Positions 30,913-39,028 of a stretch of 47,774 bases of DNA are shown here, piece by piece (the first letter of the stretch is position 1; each line of letters opens with the position of its first letter). The notes beneath the pieces were generated by a model. It saw nothing but the letters and a program-made list of their open reading frames with translations, made no database searches and had not been told where the DNA came from. The position numbers were made by a program, and so were the translations under genes. The stretch spans positions 1 to 47,774 of the forward strand of contig JABJOX010000037.1 of NCBI GenBank assembly GCA_018664115.1, read 5' to 3'. The stretch is from Candidatus Woesearchaeota archaeon (lineage in GTDB: Archaea; Nanobdellota; Nanobdellia; Woesearchaeales; GW2011-AR9).

Positions 30913-31980
30913 TTAGAATTCAGTCAACTTTTTCTCAGAAGAATAATTCAGAATAGTAGTATTTCCCTCAAGACCAGTAACTTTCTCAGTAAAAATAAAT
31001 CTGCCTTCAGTCAACTTATTAATCCTTCTCTGAAAACTCTTATAACTCATCTCGCCACCTTTCTGACCATAAGCAACATAAACATCACCAATTTTATTAC
31101 CAGAATGTTCTTTTACCAAATTGAGGATTAAAAGTAAATCTGCATCCAATCCCTCTTTAGGTTTAATATGAAATTCATTTGCTTTTCTAATCGCTTCCGC
31201 CACTTGCGGTAAAGTAATCTTTCTTGAACTTCTTTCTTCTGCAAGGTTGCCCGCTTCTTTCATCAAATAAAGACCCACACGAACATCCTGTACCGAAGTA
31301 CATTTTTGAACAATCTCAATAAACGCTTCATCATCCCAACAATTCTGTACAAAAGCATATTCTCTTCTTTGTTTTAGAATCCCCGCAATTTCTGCTTCAT
31401 TATAAGCTGGAAAATTTAAAAATTCCGGATTTAATCTACTTCTAATTCGTTCATCCATTTCTGAATAAGAGTCACGATAATTTGTCAAAAGAATAATTGA
31501 TTTCCGATAAATGTCTTCTAGAATAGTATAAAGAAAATCTGTATCTTCTAACTTATCAATTTCATCAAAAACAAACACTACTGACTTCTTGTTCAATTTC
31601 TCTTTAATTAATGTAAATAAATCTGACGTTTTTTTGTTTTGTAAAAATTTAAAACCTAAATCATCACAAATCTTTGAATAAATTTTAAATGTAGTATTTT
31701 CCTTCCAACAATTGATGTAAACAGAAGCAACTTCATCAGTCTCTTCTTCCAACTCTCGAAGAACATGCTTACAAGCAGTAGTCTTTCCCACTCCTGGAAC
31801 TCCGTAAACAAATAAATTTCTGCCATTATGCCCTTGTAATAAAGGACGAATAGCAATCGCAAACTGTTTTTGTTCGGCTTCCCGAAACTTCATAATCTTG
31901 GGCTGAAAATCATAATCTAGAACAACCGTATCCCTAAATAACGTTTCACCACTTTTTAACATCTCTTTAAACATCGACAT
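30913..31980 (-). CDS. cdc6: Orc1/Cdc6 replication initiator
   Basis: A 355-residue AAA+ protein. Walker A is GVPGVGKT (residues 60-67), Walker B is VFDEID (137-142), and sensor 1 is ILLTNYRD. The C-terminal winged helix (IGDVYVAYGQKGGEMSYKSFQRRINKL) binds origin DNA in this family. It marks replication origins and loads MCM. The start at 31980 is ATG TCG ATG; the second ATG is an alternative. No origin repeat was recognised in the adjoining gaps. Confidence 0.95.
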   Translation of the reverse strand: MSMFKEMLKSGETLFRDTVVLDYDFQPKIMKFREAEQKQFAIAIRPLLQGHNGRNLFVYGVPGVGKTTACKHVLRELEEETDEVASVYINCWKENTTFKIYSKICDDLGFKFLQNKKTSDLFTLIKEKLNKKSVVFVFDEIDKLEDTDFLYTILEDIYRKSIILLTNYRDSYSEMDERIRSRLNPEFLNFPAYNEAEIAGILKQRREYAFVQNCWDDEAFIEIVQKCTSVQDVRVGLYLMKEAGNLAEERSSRKITLPQVAEAIRKANEFHIKPKEGLDADLLLILNLVKEHSGNKIGDVYVAYGQKGGEMSYKSFQRRINKLTEGRFIFTEKVTGLEGNTTILNYSSEKKLTEF

Positions 31981-32027
31981 AATAATAAATAAAATAAGAA
32001 GTTCTTTATATTAATTGTGTAAATAGA

Positions 32028-32738
32028 CTATCCTTGTACAATCGTTCCTTTCAATCCCTGCACATCATCAGATAATACTTTTTCTAACTGCGATTCTTGA
32101 CAAATGTAAAGAGTAATAAAAGAATTCTCTAATCCTAACTTCGCTGCTAACGGATCTAAAGGCGTATTTAATCTAGGAACCCATTTGGTACCAACTAAAT
32201 CAACCATCTTTTGCCAAGTAGCTTCCGGAAGATCTTCTGCATCCGCTAATCTTTGATTTCTTTCTTCTTTAGATAAATCTTTAACTTCTAATGGGGATAA
32301 ATCTTTAACAACTTCAAAATCGCTGATTTTAATAACTTTCTCTGCACCATAAGTAACTGCTAAAGTCATTGTTACATAATCAGTACTATTGCCTGGTTTC
32401 CAACCACCCGCAAAATAAATTCTATATCCAGCTGTTTTCTGAGTTGGATCTTTAATAACATCAGGACAAACTTTTTCTATACCTGAATCTTGAAATCTTT
32501 TGATAACATACTCGGCATTTTCCCAAGTAGCTTCTATTCCAAGCCAATCTTTTCGTTCATCATCAGCATCAGCTTCTTCTGCTTGCTTTTTTCCAGCTAA
32601 AGCTCCACCACCAATAATAATCATAAATTCTTGCTCAGAATACTTTTTAGTTAAATCAATTAAACTATCAATAAAAGAATCATCCCTTGTTTCGGGTGTT
32701 AGACTTACTTTTGACCCCCCGTATTTAATTATGTTCAT
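32028..32738 (-). CDS. pyrH: Amino-acid-kinase-fold UMP kinase-like protein
   Basis: A 236-residue protein of the amino-acid kinase fold. It opens with IIKYGGSKVSL, has GGGALAGK, the DWLGIEATWENAEYV segment comparable to the PyrH GI-x-A-T-x-x-NA motif, GGWKPGNSTDYVTMTLA, and the final TPLDPLAAKLG. These match PyrH, which makes UDP from UMP using ATP. The motifs are intact but divergent, so carbamate or fosfomycin-type kinases cannot be excluded. A palindrome covers its start codon and ribosome site. Confidence 0.8.
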   Translation of the reverse strand: MNIIKYGGSKVSLTPETRDDSFIDSLIDLTKKYSEQEFMIIIGGGALAGKKQAEEADADDERKDWLGIEATWENAEYVIKRFQDSGIEKVCPDVIKDPTQKTAGYRIYFAGGWKPGNSTDYVTMTLAVTYGAEKVIKISDFEVVKDLSPLEVKDLSKEERNQRLADAEDLPEATWQKMVDLVGTKWVPRLNTPLDPLAAKLGLENSFITLYICQESQLEKVLSDDVQGLKGTIVQG

Positions 32739-32762
32739 TTTTTCCTCCAGGTGAAAAATGAA
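32734..32762 (-). promoter_or_regulatory. Palindrome over the UMP-kinase start
   Basis: TTCATTTTT (32734-32742) is the perfect inverse of AAAAATGAA (32754-32762), and the TGGAGG ribosome site falls in between. In mRNA the stem could hide the start codon; in DNA it could be an operator. Nearby ATGAAC/GTTCAT and AACGAC/GTCGTT repeats (32759-32823) add further symmetry. Confidence 0.4.
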
Positions 32763-32846
32763 CGACCAAAATTATTTTTAATTTTGTGTATGTTCATAAA
32801 GAAATAAAATTAAGAGTCGTTTATTAACTTTTTGGAAAAATACTCC

Positions 32847-33686
32847 CTAAGTATACTCAAAAATCAAATCTTTTGCTTTTACTTTTTCCATAACAATAAT
32901 CTGATAAGCAGGTTCTGGCCTGTCAGGTAAAAATTTATAAATCGCAGGGAACTCCCAAGCCATTTTCCTCCCTACAAAAAAACGTTTCAACTTACTTTTA
33001 AAATTATCATAAGAACCACCATAAATAGGTTTATGTTCAGTTATCCAAGATTCAGAAAAAGCAGGATTAGAGAGTCTTAGTTTTAAGACCAAAGTTTTTT
33101 TCTGATACCTAATACTTTTTGCCCATTCCAAAACAGATTCAACAAATTCAAATTCATTTTTACTAATGACCTTTCTAACTTCCTCTTTTTCATTATAAGC
33201 TTCAATAATACTCTCAGCAGTAATTTGAATCCCTTTCATATATTCTCCGCCCCTTTTTCCACCAAGACCAAAGTCTGTTTTAATCCAAAAATGATTTGTG
33301 GTCCAAAAAGTCTTTTCAACAAGTTCTAAATCAACATGTAACCTAGAATCTTTCAAGTTCCAGGACAAATATTCACTAAGAACACCATAGACGGGTCTAA
33401 CCTTCTGTATGATTCTAAAGAAACGTTTTATTTTTCTGCTAAAAGGACGCTTCTTAGGGTCTAAACCATTTTTTCTAATAAAATCTTCATAAACAATACC
33501 AGAACCATGGTATGCCCAACCATCATAAATATGTTGATACCACCACCCATAAAGATAATTTTCAATTTGGTCTTCATTACTTACATTTAACAATTGATGA
33601 CCTTCTAAATGAACAATTTCATAAATTAATTGTTCTGCTTTATAAAATAATTTTTCTGAATCTAAATCTCTTAGCTTGTTTTGCAT
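32847..33686 (-). CDS. Hypothetical aromatic-rich protein
   Basis: A 279-residue soluble protein rich in Tyr, Trp and Phe, with stretches such as YLYGWWYQHIYDGWAYHGSG and TFWTTNHFWIKTDF. No signal peptide, membrane helix or recognised motif. It overlaps the upstream gene by 47 bases and is probably translated from the same transcript. Function unknown; many aromatic residues with several His could indicate a metal or carbohydrate site, but this is speculation. Confidence 0.6.
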   Translation of the reverse strand: MQNKLRDLDSEKLFYKAEQLIYEIVHLEGHQLLNVSNEDQIENYLYGWWYQHIYDGWAYHGSGIVYEDFIRKNGLDPKKRPFSRKIKRFFRIIQKVRPVYGVLSEYLSWNLKDSRLHVDLELVEKTFWTTNHFWIKTDFGLGGKRGGEYMKGIQITAESIIEAYNEKEEVRKVISKNEFEFVESVLEWAKSIRYQKKTLVLKLRLSNPAFSESWITEHKPIYGGSYDNFKSKLKRFFVGRKMAWEFPAIYKFLPDRPEPAYQIIVMEKVKAKDLIFEYT

Positions 33687-33888
33687 CTTTTAATACAATT
33701 GCACATTCTTCAAGAAGTTTTTCATCACCGTGTTCCTGCTGTATTCTAGCCAATTCATCAAGATCAAACTTAATGATTCTTTTAAGTTCTTTTCTAGCTT
33801 TACCAATTTTATTTTTTTCTAAATGCTCATGAGCAGCTTTAGCTAAAATTAATATCCTCTTAATATCTTTAATAATTCTACTATCCAT
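33640..33888 (-). CDS. 82-residue helical protein
   Basis: The start is set at 33888 (MDSRIIKDIKRILILAKAAH); the longer frame upstream runs back into the previous gene and is not credible. The product is basic, helical and soluble, with a Lys-rich middle (KIGKARKELKRIIKFDLDE). Its 3' end overlaps the aromatic-rich protein gene by 47 bases. No function assigned. Confidence 0.5.
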   Translation of the reverse strand: MDSRIIKDIKRILILAKAAHEHLEKNKIGKARKELKRIIKFDLDELARIQQEHGDEKLLEECAIVLKDAKQAKRFRFRKIIL

Positions 33889-33940
33889 CAAAGCTAAGAA
33901 TAAAGAACAAATTAATAAAGTTTTGGAAAAAAAGGAAAAA

Positions 33941-34381
33941 TCATTCCAACTTAATTGTATAAGTCGGCCCTTTCTTTCCATCTTTATTTGCCCAAGCAAC
34001 TTCTACTTTATCATCTGCTAAAGCCTCTAAACTAACATAGTCATGGTACAACATATCGCGCTTATCAAAACGCGAATCGTATTGATCCCTAGTTCTGATT
34101 TCATTAGTGGATATTTTTTTAATTTCTCCTTCTGGACCAAAATGATATAATGCTACCCACTCACTTGTTCCAACTCCTCCTTTAAATTCGTTCCAGTAAC
34201 GTGATTCCCATTTAGCTGCTACTACTTTATGTTCACCAACCCCCAAATACTCTACGTCAGTTGGATGTTCCCGGTAATGCTTTCCTCCCCTTTCCGAAAC
34301 ACGTTTCAGTATTTTTTCAACTCCCGGCAAATGTTCTTCCGCTTCAGTAATTTTTTCTTCTATAGTTTTTTCAGTTTTCAT
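33941..34381 (-). CDS. Paralogue family member 1
   Basis: A 146-residue protein, one of three paralogues in the window (with 34978-35424 and 44712-45149). All share an N-terminal EEKIxEAExxLPGV helix, a central KVVAxKWxSR or KVVAAKW strand and a C-terminal VEVAW-x-x-KDGKKGPTY strand pair. The family has no signal peptide and no catalytic motif I recognise; it looks like an alpha-plus-beta adaptor. A GGAGG ribosome site lies eight bases before the ATG. It overlaps the upstream gene by four bases. Confidence 0.7.
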   Translation of the reverse strand: MKTEKTIEEKITEAEEHLPGVEKILKRVSERGGKHYREHPTDVEYLGVGEHKVVAAKWESRYWNEFKGGVGTSEWVALYHFGPEGEIKKISTNEIRTRDQYDSRFDKRDMLYHDYVSLEALADDKVEVAWANKDGKKGPTYTIKLE

Positions 34382-34959
34382 TTTTTACCTCCAAATTCTT
34401 CTTCCAAAAACGATTTCATTGTTTTATCAATAAGCTCCTGTTTAAACCCAATCAAATGTTGATACAATCCTGCAGCATAACTCAGATCAGAACAAGGACC
34501 ACCACCATTCAAATCAACTCCATAACGTTTGTTAAGATTTACAACCATTGTCGGAACTTTACCAGAATCTAATAATTCTTGTTCTAAAGGAGCATAACCT
34601 GCAATAGCTTCTTCTACAGTGGCGAAAGTAACTACTTCTTCAAAATCTGCAATTGGAAAACCAGGGCCATCATACCCAAAATCAATCTCTGAAGTTCTTG
34701 CATAAACTAAAACTTCAACATCATTCTCTGTAAATCTTTCTTCAAAATGATTAGGATTAAGATCCAATAAACACATCCCTAATTGTTGCCTTTCTTTTTC
34801 TTCATCAGAATGACAATCAAACAACAATCGAGAAGGGTCACTAAGTGAATATGCTGGTTTACTTTGTAAACTGGTATATTCTGGAACTCTTTCTGATTTT
34901 TGTTCTGGATCATCCCCTAATCCTAGCCCCTTACTAATTTTCATCTCTAATTTTTTCAT
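34378..34959 (-). CDS. Hypothetical partner protein of the family
   Basis: A 193-residue acidic soluble protein. It has DPSRLLFDCHSDEEKERQQLG, then a beta-alpha stretch (DVEVLVYARTSEIDFGYDG), a Gly-rich turn and a helical end. It resembles no known family to me. Its position between two members of the paralogue family, with a GGAGG site and a four-base overlap downstream, suggests joint function. Confidence 0.65.
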   Translation of the reverse strand: MKKLEMKISKGLGLGDDPEQKSERVPEYTSLQSKPAYSLSDPSRLLFDCHSDEEKERQQLGMCLLDLNPNHFEERFTENDVEVLVYARTSEIDFGYDGPGFPIADFEEVVTFATVEEAIAGYAPLEQELLDSGKVPTMVVNLNKRYGVDLNGGGPCSDLSYAAGLYQHLIGFKQELIDKTMKSFLEEEFGGKK

Positions 34960-34977
34960 TTTTATTATTCCTCCATT

Positions 34978-35424
34978 TTATTTCAATTCAACAACATACG
35001 TAGGTCCTTTCGTTCCATCATGCTTAACCCAAGCAACTTCTACTTTATCATCAGCTAAAGCTTCTAAACCAACATAATGATATTTAAAAAGCAAATCAGC
35101 CCTATATTTTTGAGAGTCATATTGATCTCCGACTACTATTTTTTCTGGAACAATTTCCTTCAGTTCATTATCTTCACCAAAATAATGTAGGGTTACCCAT
35201 TCATTGATTCCAACCCCATCATGATAATCATTCCATTCACGAGATTTCCATTTAACTGCCACTACTTTATATTGTTCAGTTTCTAAAAATTCTAAATCTT
35301 CAGGATGACTCTTGCAATAGCGTCCCCAACTTACCCATCCACCTGGTTTGATTGTTTTATTGATTCCAGGAAGAAATGTTTCTGCTTCAGCAATCTTTTC
35401 ATCCATAGTTTTTTCAGTTTTCAT
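34978..35424 (-). CDS. Paralogue family member 2
   Basis: Start set at 35424 (MKTEKTMDEKIAEAETFLPG) because it aligns with the start of member 1 (MKTEKTIEEKI); an in-frame ATG 12 bases earlier directly follows the previous stop and is an alternative. The 148-residue protein has the same three blocks: EKIAEAE helix, KVVAVKWKSREWND strand, and VEVAWVKHDGTKGPTYVVELK end. Aromatic residues around GINEWVTLHYFG are conserved with member 1 (GTSEWVALYHFG). Confidence 0.7.
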   Translation of the reverse strand: MKTEKTMDEKIAEAETFLPGINKTIKPGGWVSWGRYCKSHPEDLEFLETEQYKVVAVKWKSREWNDYHDGVGINEWVTLHYFGEDNELKEIVPEKIVVGDQYDSQKYRADLLFKYHYVGLEALADDKVEVAWVKHDGTKGPTYVVELK

Positions 35425-35436
35425 TTTATTTTTCAT

Positions 35437-35769
35437 TTATTCTTCACATTCAACTTTCAAATATTCTGGTGTTACCTCTAAGACGGTTAATCCTTCTGCA
35501 AGTTCCTTAGTTCTCACAGGAAAATAAAGATTGTACGCTTTACGAAATCCATGCTTAACAACTGTAAAAATGTCTTTATCAGACATCCCTGCATATGTAA
35601 AACCCCCTTTTAACCCGGAATAAATCATTCCACAAGAACCAAATTCACCAACTTTTAAAGTAAGTTCTGTTACGACAGTTTCTTCTATAGTACAATCATC
35701 TCTCGGAGCACAACCACCAGTCCCTAAGAGACCAGCCAATAGTGCTAACGTTACTGCTGTTTTTTTCAT
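35437..35769 (-). CDS. Small lipoprotein
   Basis: A 110-residue protein with a signal peptide (MKKTAVTLALLAGLLGTGGC) ending in a lipobox-like GTGGC, so Cys20 is the likely lipid-modified residue. The mature part has three further cysteines and a beta-rich fold (TVVTELTLKVGEFGSCGMIY). A GGAGG ribosome site precedes the ATG. It is probably exposed on the cell surface and expressed with the neighbouring secreted protein. Confidence 0.75.
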   Translation of the reverse strand: MKKTAVTLALLAGLLGTGGCAPRDDCTIEETVVTELTLKVGEFGSCGMIYSGLKGGFTYAGMSDKDIFTVVKHGFRKAYNLYFPVRTKELAEGLTVLEVTPEYLKVECEE

Positions 35770-35815
35770 TATATTCCCTCCATTTTATTTTTTTATTTAA
35801 AAAAAATAAAAAAAA

Positions 35816-36475
35816 TTAAAGATCCACTCCTACGAATCCACCAATATCGTAACCAAATGATCCATCAGGTCCAAGTTCAGTCAAATTTGCAGCTGCTCCA
35901 ATGTGGTATTTCTCCATTAGTGTTGCTCCTAATCTTAATTTCTGAATACTGAACTGATGACCTTCTTTTCCAACACTAGTTAAATCTTCCAAACTCATCA
36001 GCAAATCAATTGATTCGCCTAACTTTGGAGTATAACTTAAACTTACAACAACTTCTCCATCTGGATGATCCATAGTTTTTACTGTCGCTAAAGCATACAC
36101 TGCAAGATCTCCAACTTTTCCAAAGTGTTGTAATCCCGCTCTTGGAATTACTCCCATCCCTGGTGCTGCTTGTACTTCTCCAACAACATCTAAACCACCA
36201 ACTAACTTGTAACTTAGATCTGCCAATCCAAAATAACTCACTTCACCTTCAGGAGTTGAAGTAGTCATTTGTCTGATGAACAATCCAGTTTTTTCAGCAA
36301 CTTCTGTTGATACTTTAGTATCTAAAGTTATTGACTGATGTCCAGCCATTAATTCAACTGAACCACCTGCTGTTGCTGGCGTTGGACTTAAGGCAATAGT
36401 TGCAGCCAATAATGCCGCCGTTGCTAAACTTTTAACACCACTTACTTTTTCAGTTAATTTTTCTTTAATTTTCAT
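35816..36475 (-). CDS. Secreted beta-rich protein, beta-barrel-like
   Basis: A 219-residue protein with a long signal peptide (hydrophobic core LATAALLAATIALSPTPATA) and a type I cleavage site after ATA (about residue 36). The mature part of about 180 residues is a run of alternating polar/hydrophobic strands with turns rich in Gly, Asp and Pro (VSYFGLADLSYKLVGGLDVVG), ending FGYDIGGFVGVDL. This resembles a small outer-membrane type beta barrel or beta solenoid rather than any archaeal surface protein I know. It has a GGAGG site. Function unknown. Confidence 0.65.
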   Translation of the reverse strand: MKIKEKLTEKVSGVKSLATAALLAATIALSPTPATAGGSVELMAGHQSITLDTKVSTEVAEKTGLFIRQMTTSTPEGEVSYFGLADLSYKLVGGLDVVGEVQAAPGMGVIPRAGLQHFGKVGDLAVYALATVKTMDHPDGEVVVSLSYTPKLGESIDLLMSLEDLTSVGKEGHQFSIQKLRLGATLMEKYHIGAAANLTELGPDGSFGYDIGGFVGVDL

Positions 36476-36510
36476 TTTTCATTCCTCCGTTTTATTTTTA
36501 TTTTTTAAAT

Positions 36511-36702
36511 TTAAATCTTGTAAACACTACCAACTCTTTCCCCTGCTTCAAGTGGTATTTTGTAACCAACTTCTGGCTCTTTACATTCAACAGTCGGACA
36601 ATACAATTTACCTAAACCTTCCAACATTTCTTTGATCAAAATCATTTCAACCTCTTCAGGTTTGATTACAATCAATTCCAATGGTTCATACATGCCTTTC
36701 AT
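36511..36702 (-). CDS. 63-residue hypothetical protein
   Basis: A small acidic protein (MKGMYEPLELIVIKPEEVEM) with two cysteines in LYCPTVECKEP. A GGAGGT site nine bases upstream fixes the start at the first ATG. No signal or known motif. It lies between the zincin-like gene and the secreted protein in the same cluster. Confidence 0.6.
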   Translation of the reverse strand: MKGMYEPLELIVIKPEEVEMILIKEMLEGLGKLYCPTVECKEPEVGYKIPLEAGERVGSVYKI

Positions 36703-36718
36703 TTTAGCTTACCTCCAT

Positions 36719-37003
36719 TTAACTTGCCTCTCTATACATAGCAGCAATTTCTTCAGTCCATTCTTCACCTAAGATATGACGAATTACCGCCTCTTCAACA
36801 ATTACAGGGACTTTTCGCAATTTATTCCCTAGCGCATCCGCTAAAAGAACGTGCATTAATTCATGAGCCATTGTTTTAGCGAACTCTTCTGCGAAAATTT
36901 CTTCTTTCTTCGTCATTTCCCAAAGTAGTTCGATGTTTATGCCCACTTGTCCGCCCTCGGCAAAACCAAGGTCCTCTTCCTGCAATGTTTTTAGGTGTTT
37001 CAT
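36719..37003 (-). CDS. Minimal zincin-like protein
   Basis: A 94-residue protein containing an HExxH motif in MAHELMHVLL, with a downstream helix (VIVEEAVIRHILGEEW) that offers Glu or His as a third ligand. Two-helix minimal zincins exist as ImmA/DUF-type or anti-toxin proteases. It has no signal peptide, so it would act in the cytosol. First gene of the minus-strand cluster, it might process or regulate its neighbours. Zinc binding is inferred from the motif only. Confidence 0.65.
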   Translation of the reverse strand: MKHLKTLQEEDLGFAEGGQVGINIELLWEMTKKEEIFAEEFAKTMAHELMHVLLADALGNKLRKVPVIVEEAVIRHILGEEWTEEIAAMYREAS

Positions 37004-37120
37004 CTTATCACTCTTTTTTTATTATTATAGAGTTACTAAATAGTACTAAAAAGTTTGCAAGAAATAATCTATCAAAATAAGAATAACAAATAAAATATCT
37101 TAATAAGAACTAAAATAAGC

Positions 37121-38095
37121 CTATTTACTGGGCATATATATGCCTTTGTAATATTTCAAAACTCTAAAATAATTATAATCCCTAATCGCTCCTGGAAATT
37201 GAATTTTCATTTGATCAATAATTTCCTGAAACTGTTCAAAATTTTTCACTTCCATATCAAACTCAAAATCAAACTCACTAATTGCTTTATCAACTTTAAG
37301 AATATTAGGATGAACCTGACAAAAACTGATTAACTTATTAATCACTTTCAAATCATCTAATTCCATGTTAACACGATAATGATTATAACCTAACTTAGAA
37401 AACTCAATACTAACTCTTGTGCCAACAATTACTTTTTTATTAATCAATTGTTTAATCCGATAAATAATTGCCATGCTACCCATTTTAGTTTTCAAAGCAA
37501 TATCTTTAATGGGAGTTCGAGCATTCTTGGCCAACATTTTCAATATATTTAAATCTAAATCATCAACTTTAACTTTCTCTGCTTCATCAATAACCCAGTT
37601 CTTTTCAGAGATATCTTTCTTTTCATCTGTCAAATAAGATCTTCTAAAAGAAATTTGTTCTGTAACTAAAGCAATATTAAAATGTTTAACATGTTTTCTA
37701 AACTTTTCTAAAACTTTATTCCAAACTTTTTGAAAATCATCAACTTTCTCAACATAAAAACCAATAAGCACATCCCATTCTCCAACTACTCGAGCAACAA
37801 GGCCTGCTTCGGGCAAATCAATAAGATATTTAATTAATTCATCATCAACATTAATATCTCGTTCATAAAAATCAACATAAACACGAAAGAAAAAATAACC
37901 TAATTTAGAAGCATTTACCAAAGTGTTATAACCTTTAATCAACTTCTCATCTTCTAATCTTTTGATATTATAATTAACAACATTCTTGCTAATTTTTAAT
38001 TTTTTAGCAATTTGAATGTTGCTTTGCCTGGCATCTAAGTCTAATATCTTCAGAAGTTTCTGATCACGTTTGTTTAATTTTATCACCATTATCAT
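37121..38095 (-). CDS. Tandem Lrp/AsnC-type regulator
   Basis: A 324-residue protein made of two Lrp/AsnC halves. The first has a winged helix (LNKRDQKLLKILDLDARQSN, then IAKKLKISKNVVNYNIKRLEDE) and a RAM-like ligand domain (residues about 65-150). The second repeats the plan (VDDLDLNILKMLAKNARTPI, then MAIIYRIKQLINKKVIVG). Fused double-Lrp proteins occur in several archaea and are thought to bind asymmetric DNA sites. A TTTTATATAC box lies about 25 bases upstream. The ligand is unknown. ATG at 38089 is an alternative start. Confidence 0.92.
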   Translation of the reverse strand: MIMVIKLNKRDQKLLKILDLDARQSNIQIAKKLKISKNVVNYNIKRLEDEKLIKGYNTLVNASKLGYFFFRVYVDFYERDINVDDELIKYLIDLPEAGLVARVVGEWDVLIGFYVEKVDDFQKVWNKVLEKFRKHVKHFNIALVTEQISFRRSYLTDEKKDISEKNWVIDEAEKVKVDDLDLNILKMLAKNARTPIKDIALKTKMGSMAIIYRIKQLINKKVIVGTRVSIEFSKLGYNHYRVNMELDDLKVINKLISFCQVHPNILKVDKAISEFDFEFDMEVKNFEQFQEIIDQMKIQFPGAIRDYNYFRVLKYYKGIYMPSK

Positions 38096-38245
38096 AGTAA
38101 AATAAGAAGAAGTATATAAAATTTGTTATTATGAAACAACCTACCAATTTATTTCCAACACCACAAAATTAAAGTTAGTCAAAAAATCCACCAAAGTAAG
38201 AAACCAAAAAAGTTTTTCTTTATATCAAACAATTTCTGAATGCGA

Positions 38246-38346
38246 GGGTTCATAAACCCAAATTACCGTCGACAAAGATTACGGAGGAAATTAAAAACAA
38301 AAAATGTTTTTAGTCCCTCATTAAAAAGCATGGAGGAAATTAAAAA
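38246..38346 (+). promoter_or_regulatory. Leader with hairpin, six-codon peptide and duplicated ribosome site
   Basis: Downstream of a CTTTATATC element lies a GGGTT-CATA-AACCC hairpin (38246-38259). A six-codon frame MFLVPH (38304-38324) has the ribosome site GGAGGAAATTAAAAA at 38283-38297, exactly duplicated at 38332-38346 before the lipoprotein ATG. The duplication suggests a leader peptide or a site duplication that generated it. Confidence 0.4.
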
Positions 38347-39011
38347 TGGAATATATTGGAAAAATGAAAAATATTTTAGTAACGGGATTAGCGGCTTTAG
38401 TTCTAGGATCTTCTGGAGGATGTGCGAATACAGAAGACAACATTCCAGTTGGACTGAGGGATCAAGGAGGAGCAGTTACGTCCATGGCAAGTTTAGCTAT
38501 AGATGATTACCAAAAAGGAAAGAATAGCAGAATAGATGAGATTTGTAATAATAAGGGAGAAAAGTATATTTTTGAAAACGGAAAATGGCTAGATACAGAA
38601 GAATCATGTACTGAGTTGAGTAGTGCCACAGGACCTAGTGACATTAACAAAATATTTGAAAAAATAAATCAAGAAAAACCTCAATTACCAAAAATAAAAA
38701 TTTACCAACGTGGAAAACTAGTCAAACAAACTAAAGGTAACATTATGGAAGAATTTGAATATAGTACTAAAGAAAGAACAATTACTAAGAAAGTAACTGA
38801 CTACGATAAAAACACGGTTGATGAAGAAACCTGTTATTTTGGTCCTGGAGCCACTGTCATTAAATGTGGTAAAAAAACAAAAAGTGCCGATGGACAAGTT
38901 GTAGAAACATATGAGGACTGGAAGTCAGAATCATTGGTTTTTGGTGGCTGGAATAGTTGGCTAAGAGAATTGTGGAATGAACGTAAACCAGGAGTACACC
39001 AACTTCTTTAG
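38346..39011 (+). CDS. Lipoprotein of unknown function
   Basis: A 221-residue protein with a signal peptide (MEYIGKMKNILVTGLAALVL) and a lipobox-like SSGGC, giving Cys26 as the probable lipid-modified residue. The mature part is charged with beta-rich repeats (KIKIYQRGKLVKQTKGN, then ETCYFGPGATVIKCGKK) and several cysteines that may form disulfides. Start is set by GGAGG ten bases upstream. It is divergent from the Lrp regulator gene. Confidence 0.72.
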   Translation: MEYIGKMKNILVTGLAALVLGSSGGCANTEDNIPVGLRDQGGAVTSMASLAIDDYQKGKNSRIDEICNNKGEKYIFENGKWLDTEESCTELSSATGPSDINKIFEKINQEKPQLPKIKIYQRGKLVKQTKGNIMEEFEYSTKERTITKKVTDYDKNTVDEETCYFGPGATVIKCGKKTKSADGQVVETYEDWKSESLVFGGWNSWLRELWNERKPGVHQLL

Positions 39012-39028
39012 TAAAACAAAAGATTTTT

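Noticed and set aside
32739-32760. CTCCAGGTGAAAAATG resembles a short origin-recognition box near cdc6
   Set aside because: The match is explained by the reverse complement of the UMP-kinase ribosome site, and no second copy was found in the cdc6 flanks.
38240-38506. 88-codon plus-strand frame beginning MRGFINPNYRRQRLRRK
   Set aside because: It overlaps the lipoprotein gene in another frame, has an atypical Arg- and Ser-rich composition, and includes the leader hairpin and both ribosome sites.
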